Below, piece after piece: positions 15,048 to 21,952 of a DNA stretch of 27,732 bases. Each line of letters begins with the position of its first letter. The stretch's first letter is position 1. The position numbers and the translations under genes are program-made. This DNA is from a virus. The DNA lies in IMG/VR virus record IMGVR_UViG_3300025400_000066, positions 1 to 27,732 of that record; one strand, given 5' to 3'. Under the pieces are notes generated by a model, which made no database searches, was not told where the DNA came from, and saw only the letters and a program-made list of their open reading frames with translations.

Positions 15048-15295
15048 CTTGGAAATTTCTAAAAGATATTTTGACTGAAGACGACAACGAGACGTATTGT
15101 ATTGCTCGATTTGCCGTACTGGTGGGTATCTTTGGATACCTGGTAGTAAGTTTAATTCAGGTGGCCCATAATGGGGTAATTAACCTGTCTGATATGGGTA
15201 TTGGCCTTGGAACATTACTTGGCGGCGGTGGTGTGTTGGTTGGCGGAAAGGCGGCAACAGAACATGATGCTATTAAACCTACTCAACAGCCTTAA
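15044..15295 (+). CDS. Probable holin
   Basis: This 83-residue protein has two hydrophobic segments: ARFAVLVGIFGYLVVSLIQVA (about 21-41) and a glycine-rich second one, MGIGLGTLLGGGGVLVGGKAA (about 51-71). Polar ends flank them. Size, topology and position, directly before the spanin and endolysin genes, fit a two-TM holin that opens the inner membrane at the end of infection. It overlaps the previous gene by 4 bp (ATGA) and the Rz gene by 32 bp. The endolysin lacks a signal sequence, so a pore-forming holin is needed, which supports this call. Confidence 0.7.
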   Translation: MTWKFLKDILTEDDNETYCIARFAVLVGIFGYLVVSLIQVAHNGVINLSDMGIGLGTLLGGGGVLVGGKAATEHDAIKPTQQP

Positions 15296-15773
15296 AATTT
15301 ATATTGTCATTGCGCTAGTCAGTATTCTGATTGGCGCATATGGCGCTTACCGATTAACTTCTAACTATTATATATCAGAAATTCAGGGTGCTAGTTTAAA
15401 AGCGCAGAAGGAAAAAGATGATATTCAGCAACGTGGTGACCAAATGGTCACAACTTATGTCCAACAAATTGAGCAAATTTCGACTGAACGAAACCAACTG
15501 CAAAAGCAGGTTTCGGCTGCTGTGGGCGCTAATAATTGCCGTGTTACTAATGGCTTTGTGCGCTTGTACAACACCAGCGCCAGTGATGTGCCCCCAACCC
15601 CCAGCAGCATTGATGTTGCCTCCTCCGCCACTGACACCGTTACCAGCCAAGTAAGTGAGACGGACGTTTTGAGTATTGCCATTGAAAACAATCTCAAATA
15701 CGAACAAGTGTCTAAGCAACTCATTGACTTGCAAAACTTTCTAAGACAACGTGATTCAGCAATCAACCCTTGA
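15264..15773 (+). CDS. Rz: Rz-like inner-membrane spanin (i-spanin)
   Basis: From ATG 15264 (ATG 15267 is also possible) the frame encodes 169 residues. An N-terminal anchor (YIVIALVSILIGAYGAY, about residues 13-29) is followed by a periplasmic helical region with LKAQKEKDDIQQRGDQ and VQQIEQISTERNQLQKQVSA. This is the type II topology of Rz proteins, which join an outer-membrane lipoprotein partner to fuse the two membranes in the last step of lysis. Earlier in-frame starts (e.g. 15201) lie inside the holin gene and would put extra residues before the anchor. The Rz1-like frame is wholly embedded in this gene, and the endolysin overlaps its end by 23 bp. Confidence 0.8.
   Translation: MMLLNLLNSLKIYIVIALVSILIGAYGAYRLTSNYYISEIQGASLKAQKEKDDIQQRGDQMVTTYVQQIEQISTERNQLQKQVSAAVGANNCRVTNGFVRLYNTSASDVPPTPSSIDVASSATDTVTSQVSETDVLSIAIENNLKYEQVSKQLIDLQNFLRQRDSAINP
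15457..15654 (+). CDS. Rz1: Rz1-like outer-membrane spanin lipoprotein (o-spanin), embedded in Rz
   Basis: In the +1 frame relative to Rz, ATG 15457 opens 65 residues. A basic N-terminus and the hydrophobic stretch LLWALIIAVLLMAL lead to a lipobox-like LCAC with the lipidated Cys at residue 37. The predicted mature peptide is 29 residues with 11 prolines (CPQPP, LPPPPL), as in lambda Rz1. Full nesting in the +1 frame is the classic Rz/Rz1 layout. The -2 lipobox position is Cys, which is unusual. No clear Shine-Dalgarno is seen, so start choice is uncertain (an in-frame ATG 15418 and a TTG 15469 exist). Confidence 0.8.
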   Translation: MSNKLSKFRLNETNCKSRFRLLWALIIAVLLMALCACTTPAPVMCPQPPAALMLPPPPLTPLPAK

Positions 15774-16173
15774 TACGATTATTGGGTTCGAGGGGTTTAG
15801 GACCCGAGCCTATAAGGATACCAAGGGGCTTTGGACGATTGGTGTTGGGCATTTGATTAAACCCAATGAGCAGCATCTTATTACGACAGAGCTTACAAAG
15901 ATAGGTGTTGACAGTCTATTGCGCCAAGACTTGGCAGAATGCCAACGCTGCATCGATAAAATGGTCCGAGCGCCCATTAATCAAAACCAGTTTGATGCGC
16001 TGTGTAGTTTGTGTTTTAATATTGGCACAGAGCATTTTACAGAATCTTCGGTATTGCGGCATCTTAACCAGCTGAATTATGCCCAAGCTGCTAATGATTT
16101 CCTGCTTTGGAACAAACCACCAGAATTAATAGAGCGCAGAAAAAAGGAAAAAGCGCTGTTTGAAAGGGCCTGA
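15751..16173 (+). CDS. GH24 endolysin (T4/lambdoid-type lysozyme)
   Basis: This 140-residue muramidase cuts the glycan strands of peptidoglycan. The GH24 catalytic triad spacing E-x8-D-x5-T is present as Glu14, Asp23 and Thr29 within GFEGFRTRAYKDTKGLWTIG, followed by GVGH. Other family marks are FDALCSLCFNIG and FLLWNKP. There is no signal peptide or SAR helix, so release depends on a holin. The start is GTG 15751, overlapping the Rz end by 23 bp. The order holin, spanins, endolysin differs from lambda (holin, endolysin, spanins). The stop codon lies in the loop of the following terminator. Confidence 0.92.
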   Translation: MIQQSTLDTIIGFEGFRTRAYKDTKGLWTIGVGHLIKPNEQHLITTELTKIGVDSLLRQDLAECQRCIDKMVRAPINQNQFDALCSLCFNIGTEHFTESSVLRHLNQLNYAQAANDFLLWNKPPELIERRKKEKALFERA

Positions 16174-16187
16174 AAAGGTCCTTTTTT
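16163..16187 (+). terminator. Rho-independent terminator after the lysis genes
   Basis: AAAGGGCC (16163-16170) pairs with GGTCCTTT (16177-16184), one G-T wobble, around a TGAAAA loop that contains the endolysin stop codon. Six T residues (16182-16187) follow. These same T residues form the left end of promoter-like copy 4, so termination and re-initiation are packed into one module. Confidence 0.85.
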
Positions 16188-16203
16188 GCATTAGTAGTTA
16201 TAG
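16182..16203 (+). promoter_or_regulatory. Repeated promoter-like element, copy 4
   Basis: This copy matches copy 1 at 21 of 22 positions and continues TATAGGGAAT, the closest of the five to the T7-family TATAGGGA start. It directly follows a strong terminator and precedes the Lys-rich gene by about 50 nt. This context gives the best support for a promoter role, since downstream genes otherwise have no visible source of transcription. Confidence 0.7.
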
Positions 16204-16253
16204 GGAATCTGATCAGTTCCCCGTCAATAATAAACACTCTAGAGGACAAAAAC
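16203..16253 (+). promoter_or_regulatory. Structured 5' leader with initial hairpin
   Basis: From proposed +1 at G16203, GGGAAT (16203-16208) can pair with GTTCCC (16216-16221). Then comes an A-rich stretch, ACTCTAGA and an AGAGGA ribosome binding site before ATG 16254. The outline (a GGGA hairpin at +1, TCTAGA, A/T-rich spacer, ribosome binding site) is like the leader of T7 gene 10. The leader of copy 3 shares the CTCTAGA box. Confidence 0.5.
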
Positions 16254-18140
16254 ATGGACGGCTTCAAAACACTCCCCAAAATGAAATCCGGTGGCAGCAC
16301 CACTAAGGCGGCAGAAAAGTACTGCGGCGGTGGCATGACCAAGAAAAAAGCCGGTGGTGAAGTGGAGAAGAAAGACATGGCCCAAGACAAGGCCATGATC
16401 AAAAAAGCATTCAAACAGCACGACAAGGCTGAACACGACAAAGAAGATGCCAGCGAGATTAAGCTGCGTAAAGGTGGTCGTGCTAAGAAAGAAACCGGCA
16501 CTGTTAAAAAATTCAAAAAAGATGGCGGCGCTGTATATGGCGAAAAGAAAACCGCTGCTGATCTTAAAGACATTGAACAAGCCAAAAACTTCAAGCCCAA
16601 AAAGCTGAAAGAAGGCGGTTCAAGCGACGTTGTAAAAGAAAAGAAAAAGCCCTCTGGCGATGCAGTCGCTATGGTCAAGGTGAAACCCACCGGCAACAAA
16701 AAAGCCGAAGCCGAATCTAAAGGCACTAAGCGTCCTGCTCTGCGCGGTAGCGATGTGGAAAAAGAAAAAAGCAAGCCAGCTGGCGATAAAGTCGGTATGG
16801 CCAAAGTGAAACCCACTGGCGACAAAAAGGCTGCTGCTCCTTCTAAGGGTGAAAAGCGTCCTGCCATGAAGGGTAGCGATGTGAAGAAGTTTGCTGGCGG
16901 TGGTGATACCGGTACCGACCAAAATGTTGGCGGCGACGGTATTTTTTCTCACCCCGACTATTCGGAATTCACTCCTAAAGGTGAGGGTGTTGAAACCCAT
17001 CCCGTTTCTTCAAGCGACACTGACCTTACTGGCAGTCCTTTGTCTCGCCCCGCTGCAGCACCTTCGGCTGCTTCTAAAAAGGCTCCTATTGTCACTGCAA
17101 AACAATTGAAGGACTCTGGCTTTGACAACTTGCGTGATTATTTGAATGCCCAACGTGGTTTGACCCGCCGTGGTGGTCCTGCTGCTCCTATGGGCGCTGG
17201 TGCTGGTCGTGGTGGTCAAGGCGGCCCTTCTGCCGATGACATGGCTTCTATGCACCCTGCAGACATTGGTTTTTATCAAAATGATGCTTCTGACTATGGC
17301 GACAATGACCAGCATCCCAGCTTGGCCGCTGCTCAACACGCTCAAGCTGCTCGGGGCACTTTGGCTCCGTTCCAAGCAAGCGATGCAGATCCTTATATCC
17401 AAGGTGTGGGTGGCCCTGCTGGTGAATTTGGTTCCATCTTGAAGGGCTTGCATGGTTTGGCAGCTCGTTTGGCTGGCCGTGGTGGCGCCGCTTTGTCCGA
17501 GTATGCAATGCCTGCTTTGGAACGCAGTGGCGCTCCTCAATTGGCCAACAACGCTACTCGTATGTTGAATGGTCCTTCTAAAGCCGAATTGATGGCTGCT
17601 CAACGTGCTACTCGTTCTGCTGGCCGTAATGCCGATATGTTGAGTGAAAATGCTGCTCGTTCTGGCGTTACCCCTGGCACCCCCGCTGCCCAAGCTATGG
17701 CCGAACAAATGCGCCGTTTGCCTGCTCCTGACCGTTCTGCTGTGATGAACAAGAACGCTTGGGCTGCTGGTCCCGGTGCTGGCATGGGTCTGAAAAATGG
17801 CGGCGTGGCCCGCTTTGACATTGGCGGCTCTACTGGTCCTTTGGCAACTCCCCAAGCTGTGGGTGACCCAGCTGGTCAAGCTGGCAATCCGTTTGTTAAA
17901 AAACGCCCCATGATGCCACAACCCCAACCCCAAGCTGCCCCACAACCAGCTCCTCAGCCACAAGCTCAACCACAGCAAGCGCCCCAAATGCCCCAACAGC
18001 AAGCGCCCCAAATGCCCCAACAGCAACCTCAAATGGCGACTCCCCAAGCTGTGAATGATCCTACTGGCACTGGCGGTGCAAGCCAACAACAGTTGTTGAA
18101 CAATCTGTTGCGCCAACGTGCTATGCAACAAGGCCAATAA
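16254..18140 (+). CDS. Large Lys-rich repeat protein, function unknown
   Basis: This 628-residue protein has two contrasting halves. Residues 1-215 or so are very Lys/Gly-rich ([20 protein letters not shown]) and contain two tandem 42-residue units from residue 124, with a third start at residue 208. This half looks disordered and cationic, as in nucleic-acid-binding tails. The rest is Ala/Gly/Ser-rich with helical stretches, ending in a Pro/Gln-rich tail ([16 protein letters not shown]). The start [14 protein letters not shown] is one I recall from uncharacterised aquatic phage proteins. AGAGGA precedes ATG 16254, directly behind promoter-like copy 4. A packaged DNA-binding or ejected protein is a possible role (inference). 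Confidence 0.75.
   Translation: MDGFKTLPKMKSGGSTTKAAEKYCGGGMTKKKAGGEVEKKDMAQDKAMIKKAFKQHDKAEHDKEDASEIKLRKGGRAKKETGTVKKFKKDGGAVYGEKKTAADLKDIEQAKNFKPKKLKEGGSSDVVKEKKKPSGDAVAMVKVKPTGNKKAEAESKGTKRPALRGSDVEKEKSKPAGDKVGMAKVKPTGDKKAAAPSKGEKRPAMKGSDVKKFAGGGDTGTDQNVGGDGIFSHPDYSEFTPKGEGVETHPVSSSDTDLTGSPLSRPAAAPSAASKKAPIVTAKQLKDSGFDNLRDYLNAQRGLTRRGGPAAPMGAGAGRGGQGGPSADDMASMHPADIGFYQNDASDYGDNDQHPSLAAAQHAQAARGTLAPFQASDADPYIQGVGGPAGEFGSILKGLHGLAARLAGRGGAALSEYAMPALERSGAPQLANNATRMLNGPSKAELMAAQRATRSAGRNADMLSENAARSGVTPGTPAAQAMAEQMRRLPAPDRSAVMNKNAWAAGPGAGMGLKNGGVARFDIGGSTGPLATPQAVGDPAGQAGNPFVKKRPMMPQPQPQAAPQPAPQPQAQPQQAPQMPQQQAPQMPQQQPQMATPQAVNDPTGTGGASQQQLLNNLLRQRAMQQGQ
16623..16874 (+). repeat. Tandem 126-bp (42-residue) coding repeat
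   Basis: Units 16623-16748 and 16749-16874 each encode SDV, a KEK.KP.GD block, the [16 protein letters not shown] block, and a KRPA end. A third SDVKK begins at 16875 and then diverges. The units differ at many codons, so the duplication is not very recent. Confidence 0.85.
17973..18020 (+). repeat. Exact tandem 24-bp repeat in the Pro/Gln tail
   Basis: Two identical 24-bp units (17973-17996, 17997-18020) encode QQAPQMPQ twice in frame, followed by a partial third unit. Exact identity suggests recent slippage, so copy number may vary among relatives. Confidence 0.85.
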
Positions 18141-18141
18141 G

Positions 18142-18318
18142 ATGCCTTACGTTAGCAAAGCCCAACAAGGTGCTATGTATGCCGCTGCTGAAGGCAAAAG
18201 CAACATTGGCATTCCTAAAAAAGTAGGCAAGGAGTTTGTCAAGGCTGGTCCTAAAAAGGCCAACTTGCCAAGCCGAGTAACCAACAAGCCTACTCGAACA
18301 TCTGGTCGAGGACGGTAA
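18142..18318 (+). CDS. Small basic protein of a common phage type, function unknown
   Basis: ATG 18142 encodes 58 residues, [18 protein letters not shown], then Lys- and Arg-rich sequence ending TRTSGRGR. Short proteins that open with PxVSKAQxGxMxAA are common in phages, and I know no confirmed function. An AAGG site lies upstream inside the preceding gene's end. An in-frame ATG 18118 overlaps the previous gene and is less likely. The strong positive charge suggests nucleic acid or acidic-protein contact. Confidence 0.7.
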   Translation: MPYVSKAQQGAMYAAAEGKSNIGIPKKVGKEFVKAGPKKANLPSRVTNKPTRTSGRGR

Positions 18319-18321
18319 TTC

Positions 18322-19386
18322 GTGGCTTATTCCAACACTACAAACCAAACCAAAATCACGGTAGGGCAACTCATTGAGTATGCCTTCCGTGCTGCAGGTA
18401 AAACTGCGGAAGAACAAACACCTGAATATATCAACGCAGCCAAACAGGCTCTGTACTATATTCTGATGAATTTGTCCAACCGTGGTGTTAATCTTTGGAT
18501 GTTAAAGAACCAATTGATTGGTTTGATCCAAGACCAAAAGATTGTAGAGTTGGATGCCAGCACGATTGATGTTCGTGAGGCCAACTGGTCTTACAATATC
18601 TATCCTCAAATCAGTGAGGCATTGCCGGTTGACAATCCCAACTCACCGGCACTGTTTACTCAAAATTTGAATAACCATGCCACATCGACTGTTGGCGAAA
18701 ACTGGTTTGGCGCACAGTACCAAACTGCACAGAGCATTGTAAACGTTGGGTTCAATGCCTATGCACCAGGCGGCTCGGCCACTTACAACTTTGTGTTGGA
18801 AGCCAGCGCAGACGGTATTACATGGACCACGCTTGAAACTTTCCCCTCTACCACACTGGCAGACGGAACATGGGCCTATTACCCCATTAACACCACTCAG
18901 GCGCATTTAAATTACCGCTTGAGGGAGACAGTAGCCCCAACGTTTTCTTTGCGTCAAATCACGTTATCTTACGTTCAGCAAGTCATTCCCTTGGCACGAC
19001 TGAACCGTGACGATTACTGGAACTTGCCAAACAAAGATTTTCCCAGCGCTCGTTCGTTGCAGTACTGGTTTGATCGCCAGATTACACCTCAAATGTGGTT
19101 GTGGCCAATCCCCAATAACGACTTCCAAATGTTGCAGTTGGTGATTGAAAGCCAGATCATGGATGTGGGTTCGATGACCAACCAATTGGAACTTCCCAAT
19201 CGTTGGATCCCTGCTGTTCAAGCATGGTTGAGCCATGAAATGTCTTTGCAATTGCCCAATGTGGATCTGGCCCGAATCACATATTTGGAAGGCCAGTATA
19301 TGAAATGGTTGCAACAAGCTGAAGACGAAGAGCGCGATAAGAGCCCAATCTATTTCCAACCCGTGATAAAATATTATACATCCTGA
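18322..19386 (+). CDS. Tail adaptor (P22 gp4-like) with inserted sugar-binding-like domain
   Basis: This 354-residue protein starts at GTG 18322 with GAGGA 9 nt upstream. The N-terminus (QLIEYAFRAAGKTAEEQTPEYINAA) and C-terminus (YWFDRQITPQMWLWPIPNN, LPNRWIPAVQAWLSHEMSLQLP, WLQQAEDEERDKSP) resemble gp4-type tail accessory proteins that bind under the portal. Between them, about residues 105-215, lies a beta-rich segment with NFVLEASADGITWTTLETF and HLNYRLRETVAPTFSLRQITL, the layout of a discoidin (F5/8 type C)-like module that often binds carbohydrate. P22 gp4 itself is only 166 residues, so the insertion explains the extra length. It works with the second adaptor and the nozzle downstream. 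Confidence 0.75.
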   Translation: MAYSNTTNQTKITVGQLIEYAFRAAGKTAEEQTPEYINAAKQALYYILMNLSNRGVNLWMLKNQLIGLIQDQKIVELDASTIDVREANWSYNIYPQISEALPVDNPNSPALFTQNLNNHATSTVGENWFGAQYQTAQSIVNVGFNAYAPGGSATYNFVLEASADGITWTTLETFPSTTLADGTWAYYPINTTQAHLNYRLRETVAPTFSLRQITLSYVQQVIPLARLNRDDYWNLPNKDFPSARSLQYWFDRQITPQMWLWPIPNNDFQMLQLVIESQIMDVGSMTNQLELPNRWIPAVQAWLSHEMSLQLPNVDLARITYLEGQYMKWLQQAEDEERDKSPIYFQPVIKYYTS

Positions 19387-19393
19387 TAATATT
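19370..19393 (+). promoter_or_regulatory. A/T hairpin across the adaptor stop, before the GIY-YIG gene
   Basis: AATATTAT (19370-19377) and ATAATATT (19386-19393) form a perfect 8-bp inverted repeat around an 8-nt loop that holds most of the TGA stop codon. It lies 9 bp before the GIY-YIG ATG. It is weak because it is all A-T, but hairpins next to homing endonuclease starts control translation in T4 (known for I-TevI and related genes), so it may limit expression. Confidence 0.45.
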
Positions 19394-19402
19394 GTTAAAC
19401 AT

Positions 19403-20065
19403 ATGGATACCGCTTCTGTTTACTGGATACGCCATAAAGACCACACAGACATGTTTAGTGAGGGGTATATTGGGGTGTCTAGTAATACTGAAAACCGTTT
19501 TAAAAGACATAGTAAGTACTCAGACAATCCGCATCTAAAAGCAGCAATAGAAAAATACGGCTGGAAAAATTTAATAAAGCAAATTTTATTAATTAGTTAT
19601 TCGAATTATTGCTACGCTGTAGAAAATAAATTACGGCCTATAAGACAAATTGGTTGGAATATTGCAGAAGGGGGAGCAAAACCCCCGGTTACGCAACCTC
19701 GCGGAGATGACTATGTAAGTCCTCTAAAAGGCAAATCCAAGGATACTCCTTGGATGTTTGGCCGCAAACCTTGGAACGAGGGTAAAGTAGGATATTGGTC
19801 CGAAGAACAAAAAGCTAAATTTATTGCGGGAGTTTCTAAACCGCATACTGAAGAACACATTAAAAAACGGCAAATAACAAGAGAAGCCACTCGTATTGCA
19901 AAAAGGCAAATAAAAGCTGTCCAAGTAAACAATACAAAATATAAAAGCGCAAAAGAAGCTTCAATTATCTTAAATATTCCGGAAGCAACAATTAAATACT
20001 GGTGCTACGGCAAAGGGAAACCCGGAAAAAAATATGATTATATTACAGAATGTAGGTGGGCTTAA
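19403..20065 (+). CDS. GIY-YIG homing endonuclease with NUMOD domains
   Basis: This 220-residue enzyme has an N-terminal GIY-YIG nuclease: VYW (6-8), GYIG (21-24), Arg32 in the first helix and Glu74 in YAVENKLRP. These match the catalytic Arg27 and Glu75 of I-TevI. A NUMOD3-like part follows (FGRKPWNEGK). The C-terminal NUMOD1-like DNA-binding helix-turn-helix has QVNNTKYKSAKEASIILNIP, then KYWCYGKGKPGKKYDY. It looks more A/T-rich than its neighbours, has no visible Shine-Dalgarno and interrupts the otherwise typical pair of adaptor genes, all signs of a mobile insertion. Its stop abuts the next gene's ATG. It is not inside an intron as far as I can see. Confidence 0.92.
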   Translation: MDTASVYWIRHKDHTDMFSEGYIGVSSNTENRFKRHSKYSDNPHLKAAIEKYGWKNLIKQILLISYSNYCYAVENKLRPIRQIGWNIAEGGAKPPVTQPRGDDYVSPLKGKSKDTPWMFGRKPWNEGKVGYWSEEQKAKFIAGVSKPHTEEHIKKRQITREATRIAKRQIKAVQVNNTKYKSAKEASIILNIPEATIKYWCYGKGKPGKKYDYITECRWA

Positions 20066-20680
20066 ATGAGCGTTGTGATGACTTTTGATTCGCTTGTAGC
20101 AAACATTATCGATTACAGCGAACGGGACGATGCTGATTTTGTTGCAGCAATCCCTAACTTGATTGCGCTGGCAGAATCGTCGATTGCTGCCGAACTGAAG
20201 ACTTATCTGCAACTGACTGTTGTAGAAACCGCCCTCGCCACCAATCAAGCCATTCTCAATAAGCCAGCTCGGTGGCGTAAGACGGTCAGCATGAAGGTGA
20301 ATGGCGAGCCCATTACGCTGCGTAGCCAAGACTATGTGGCGATGTACCAAGCCGAATCTTCAAATGGTAAGCCCCAGTTCTATGCTGAGTATGATTACTC
20401 AAACTGGAACTTTGCCCCTATTCCGGACACTTCGTATCCTGTAGAAATTATTTACTACAGCGAGATACAACCCTTGGATTCGGAAAATCAACAAAACTTG
20501 TTTACTGCCGTAGCACCCCAAGCCATGTTATATGGCACATTATTGCAAGCTCAAGGCTTTTTGAAAGCACTGGATAAATTACCAGTGTGGAAACAGTATT
20601 ATACCGATGCACTTGCCGCACTGAAGAAAGAAGACAATACTCGTCGTGTGGACCGGAACACTTCTGTACAGGAACCCTAA
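20066..20680 (+). CDS. Second head-tail adaptor protein
   Basis: This 204-residue protein looks mostly helical at both ends with a beta region between: SLVANIIDYSERDDADFVAAIPNLIALAE, WRKTVSMKVNGEPITLRSQDYV, YPVEIIYYSEIQPLDSENQQN, then AMLYGTLLQAQGFLK. I recall this order from podovirus adaptor proteins (of SU10 or T7 gp11 type) that sit between portal and nozzle. ATG 20066 directly follows the GIY-YIG stop. The ribosome binding site GTAGGTGGG is inside the endonuclease gene's end, so the insertion appears to have kept or supplied a good translation start. The start codon context suggests high expression. Confidence 0.75.
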   Translation: MSVVMTFDSLVANIIDYSERDDADFVAAIPNLIALAESSIAAELKTYLQLTVVETALATNQAILNKPARWRKTVSMKVNGEPITLRSQDYVAMYQAESSNGKPQFYAEYDYSNWNFAPIPDTSYPVEIIYYSEIQPLDSENQQNLFTAVAPQAMLYGTLLQAQGFLKALDKLPVWKQYYTDALAALKKEDNTRRVDRNTSVQEP

Positions 20681-20683
20681 TCT

Positions 20684-21952
20684 ATGACAACCCCAACCTA
20701 TGTTTCCCCTTTTACTGGAACGGTTGTTACCCCGACAGACGTTTCCTTTTCTACACTATCATTTTCTGGCGATACCCAACTGTATTGGCCCGCTGTTGTT
20801 AATGCTGTAGAAGCACCAGCCAGCCGAATTATCAACGCAACTGCAACAGCAACCAACAAAACAATTTTGTTGCCTGATGCCACTCAAGGCACGTTGGGCG
20901 CAGACATTTTAATCTGCAACGTCGGTTCTTACGCTTTCTTTGTTACCAATGCAGCTTCGGGCCAATCGGTTTCTATTGCGCCTGGTATTAGCCTTTACTT
21001 CTACTTGACCAACAATTCTACGGTTGGTGGCATTTGGAATAACGTAACATTTGGTGCCGGTACATCATCGGCCAGCGCAGCGGCCTTGCAAGGTGCTGGT
21101 CTTACTACCTTGGCTGGCCAGCTTGCAACAACTCAAAACATTGTTGATGTTACTTCATCACCAACAATCAATGATGCCAGTCGTGCAGCAACTTTTGTGT
21201 GGGGCGGCGGTGCAGGCACATTTACCTTGCCTTTGCCAACCAGCATCACAACGGGCTGGTACATTGGTTTCCGTAATTCTGGAACCGGCGCTTTAAGTCT
21301 TACAGCTCAGTCACCCGCCACTATCAATGGTGTAAGTGCTGTGGTTGCCAACCCCGGCGATTCTGGTTTTATCTTTTATGATGTAAGTACACTGTCTTTT
21401 ATTACAGTGGGTTTAGCGTCTACCGCCAATGTAACTTTTACTTCAGGCACTTATGACGTTGACTCGATTTCGGGCAACTCTTTTAGTCTTCAAGCATCGG
21501 CTCCCATCATTCAAACGTATGTGGCTCAGTCTGGCACTCGGACAACAAGCCTGACTGTTACGTTGCCAGCTATTACTCAATTCTACATTCTGTCTAACAA
21601 CACAGGACAGTCTGGGTACAATATCATATTCCAATTAGCAGGAAGCAGTGGCGCAACCATTACGTTGACTACTGGCAGTATTGTGACCGTGTTGAGCAAT
21701 GGTACTAATTTGTACATTTTGAACGCCAGCAGTTCCAGTAACTACAGAGCTTCAAATGGTACTGCAGCGTTGCCTGCGTATTCTTTTAATGCGGACACAC
21801 ACTCTGGTATGTATTTGGACGGTACAAGTATTTTAGGCCTTTCTGCAAATTCAACTGAAATTATTCGTATAGATAATTCTAATACCGCACAACCTTTGGT
21901 TACGGTAGCGGCCCAGTTGAATGCTCAATTGATCACTGGCGGTTCATTCTAA
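20684..21952 (+). CDS. Fibre-like structural protein
   Basis: This 422-residue protein is Thr/Ser/Gly-rich and beta-rich throughout, with no membrane segment. Near the C-terminus it has LPAYSFNADTHSGMYLDGTSILGLSANSTE, the P-x-x-S-F-x-x-D-x-x-x-G-M-Y pattern common in phage fibres, and it ends LITGGSF like the fibres ending at 10622 and 11987. It lies between the second adaptor and the nozzle, so it may be a fibre or spike attached near the tail tip or at the adaptor ring. AGGAA precedes ATG 20684, and its stop overlaps the next start by 1 bp (TAATG). Confidence 0.75.
   Translation: MTTPTYVSPFTGTVVTPTDVSFSTLSFSGDTQLYWPAVVNAVEAPASRIINATATATNKTILLPDATQGTLGADILICNVGSYAFFVTNAASGQSVSIAPGISLYFYLTNNSTVGGIWNNVTFGAGTSSASAAALQGAGLTTLAGQLATTQNIVDVTSSPTINDASRAATFVWGGGAGTFTLPLPTSITTGWYIGFRNSGTGALSLTAQSPATINGVSAVVANPGDSGFIFYDVSTLSFITVGLASTANVTFTSGTYDVDSISGNSFSLQASAPIIQTYVAQSGTRTTSLTVTLPAITQFYILSNNTGQSGYNIIFQLAGSSGATITLTTGSIVTVLSNGTNLYILNASSSSNYRASNGTAALPAYSFNADTHSGMYLDGTSILGLSANSTEIIRIDNSNTAQPLVTVAAQLNAQLITGGSF

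Noticed and set aside
15201-15263. Upstream ATG start for the Rz-like gene
   Set aside because: It would add 21 residues before the membrane anchor and lies deep in the holin gene; the ATG at 15264 or 15267 gives normal Rz topology.
17010-18137. 375-codon - strand reading frame opposite the Lys-rich gene
   Set aside because: It is a shadow caused by the strong codon bias and Gln/Pro/Ala content of the + strand gene; its Leu/Arg/Ser-rich product has no domain.
19386-20066. Group I intron housing the GIY-YIG gene
   Set aside because: The flanking adaptor genes are complete on each side and are separate proteins, so no split exon is apparent; the gene looks freestanding.
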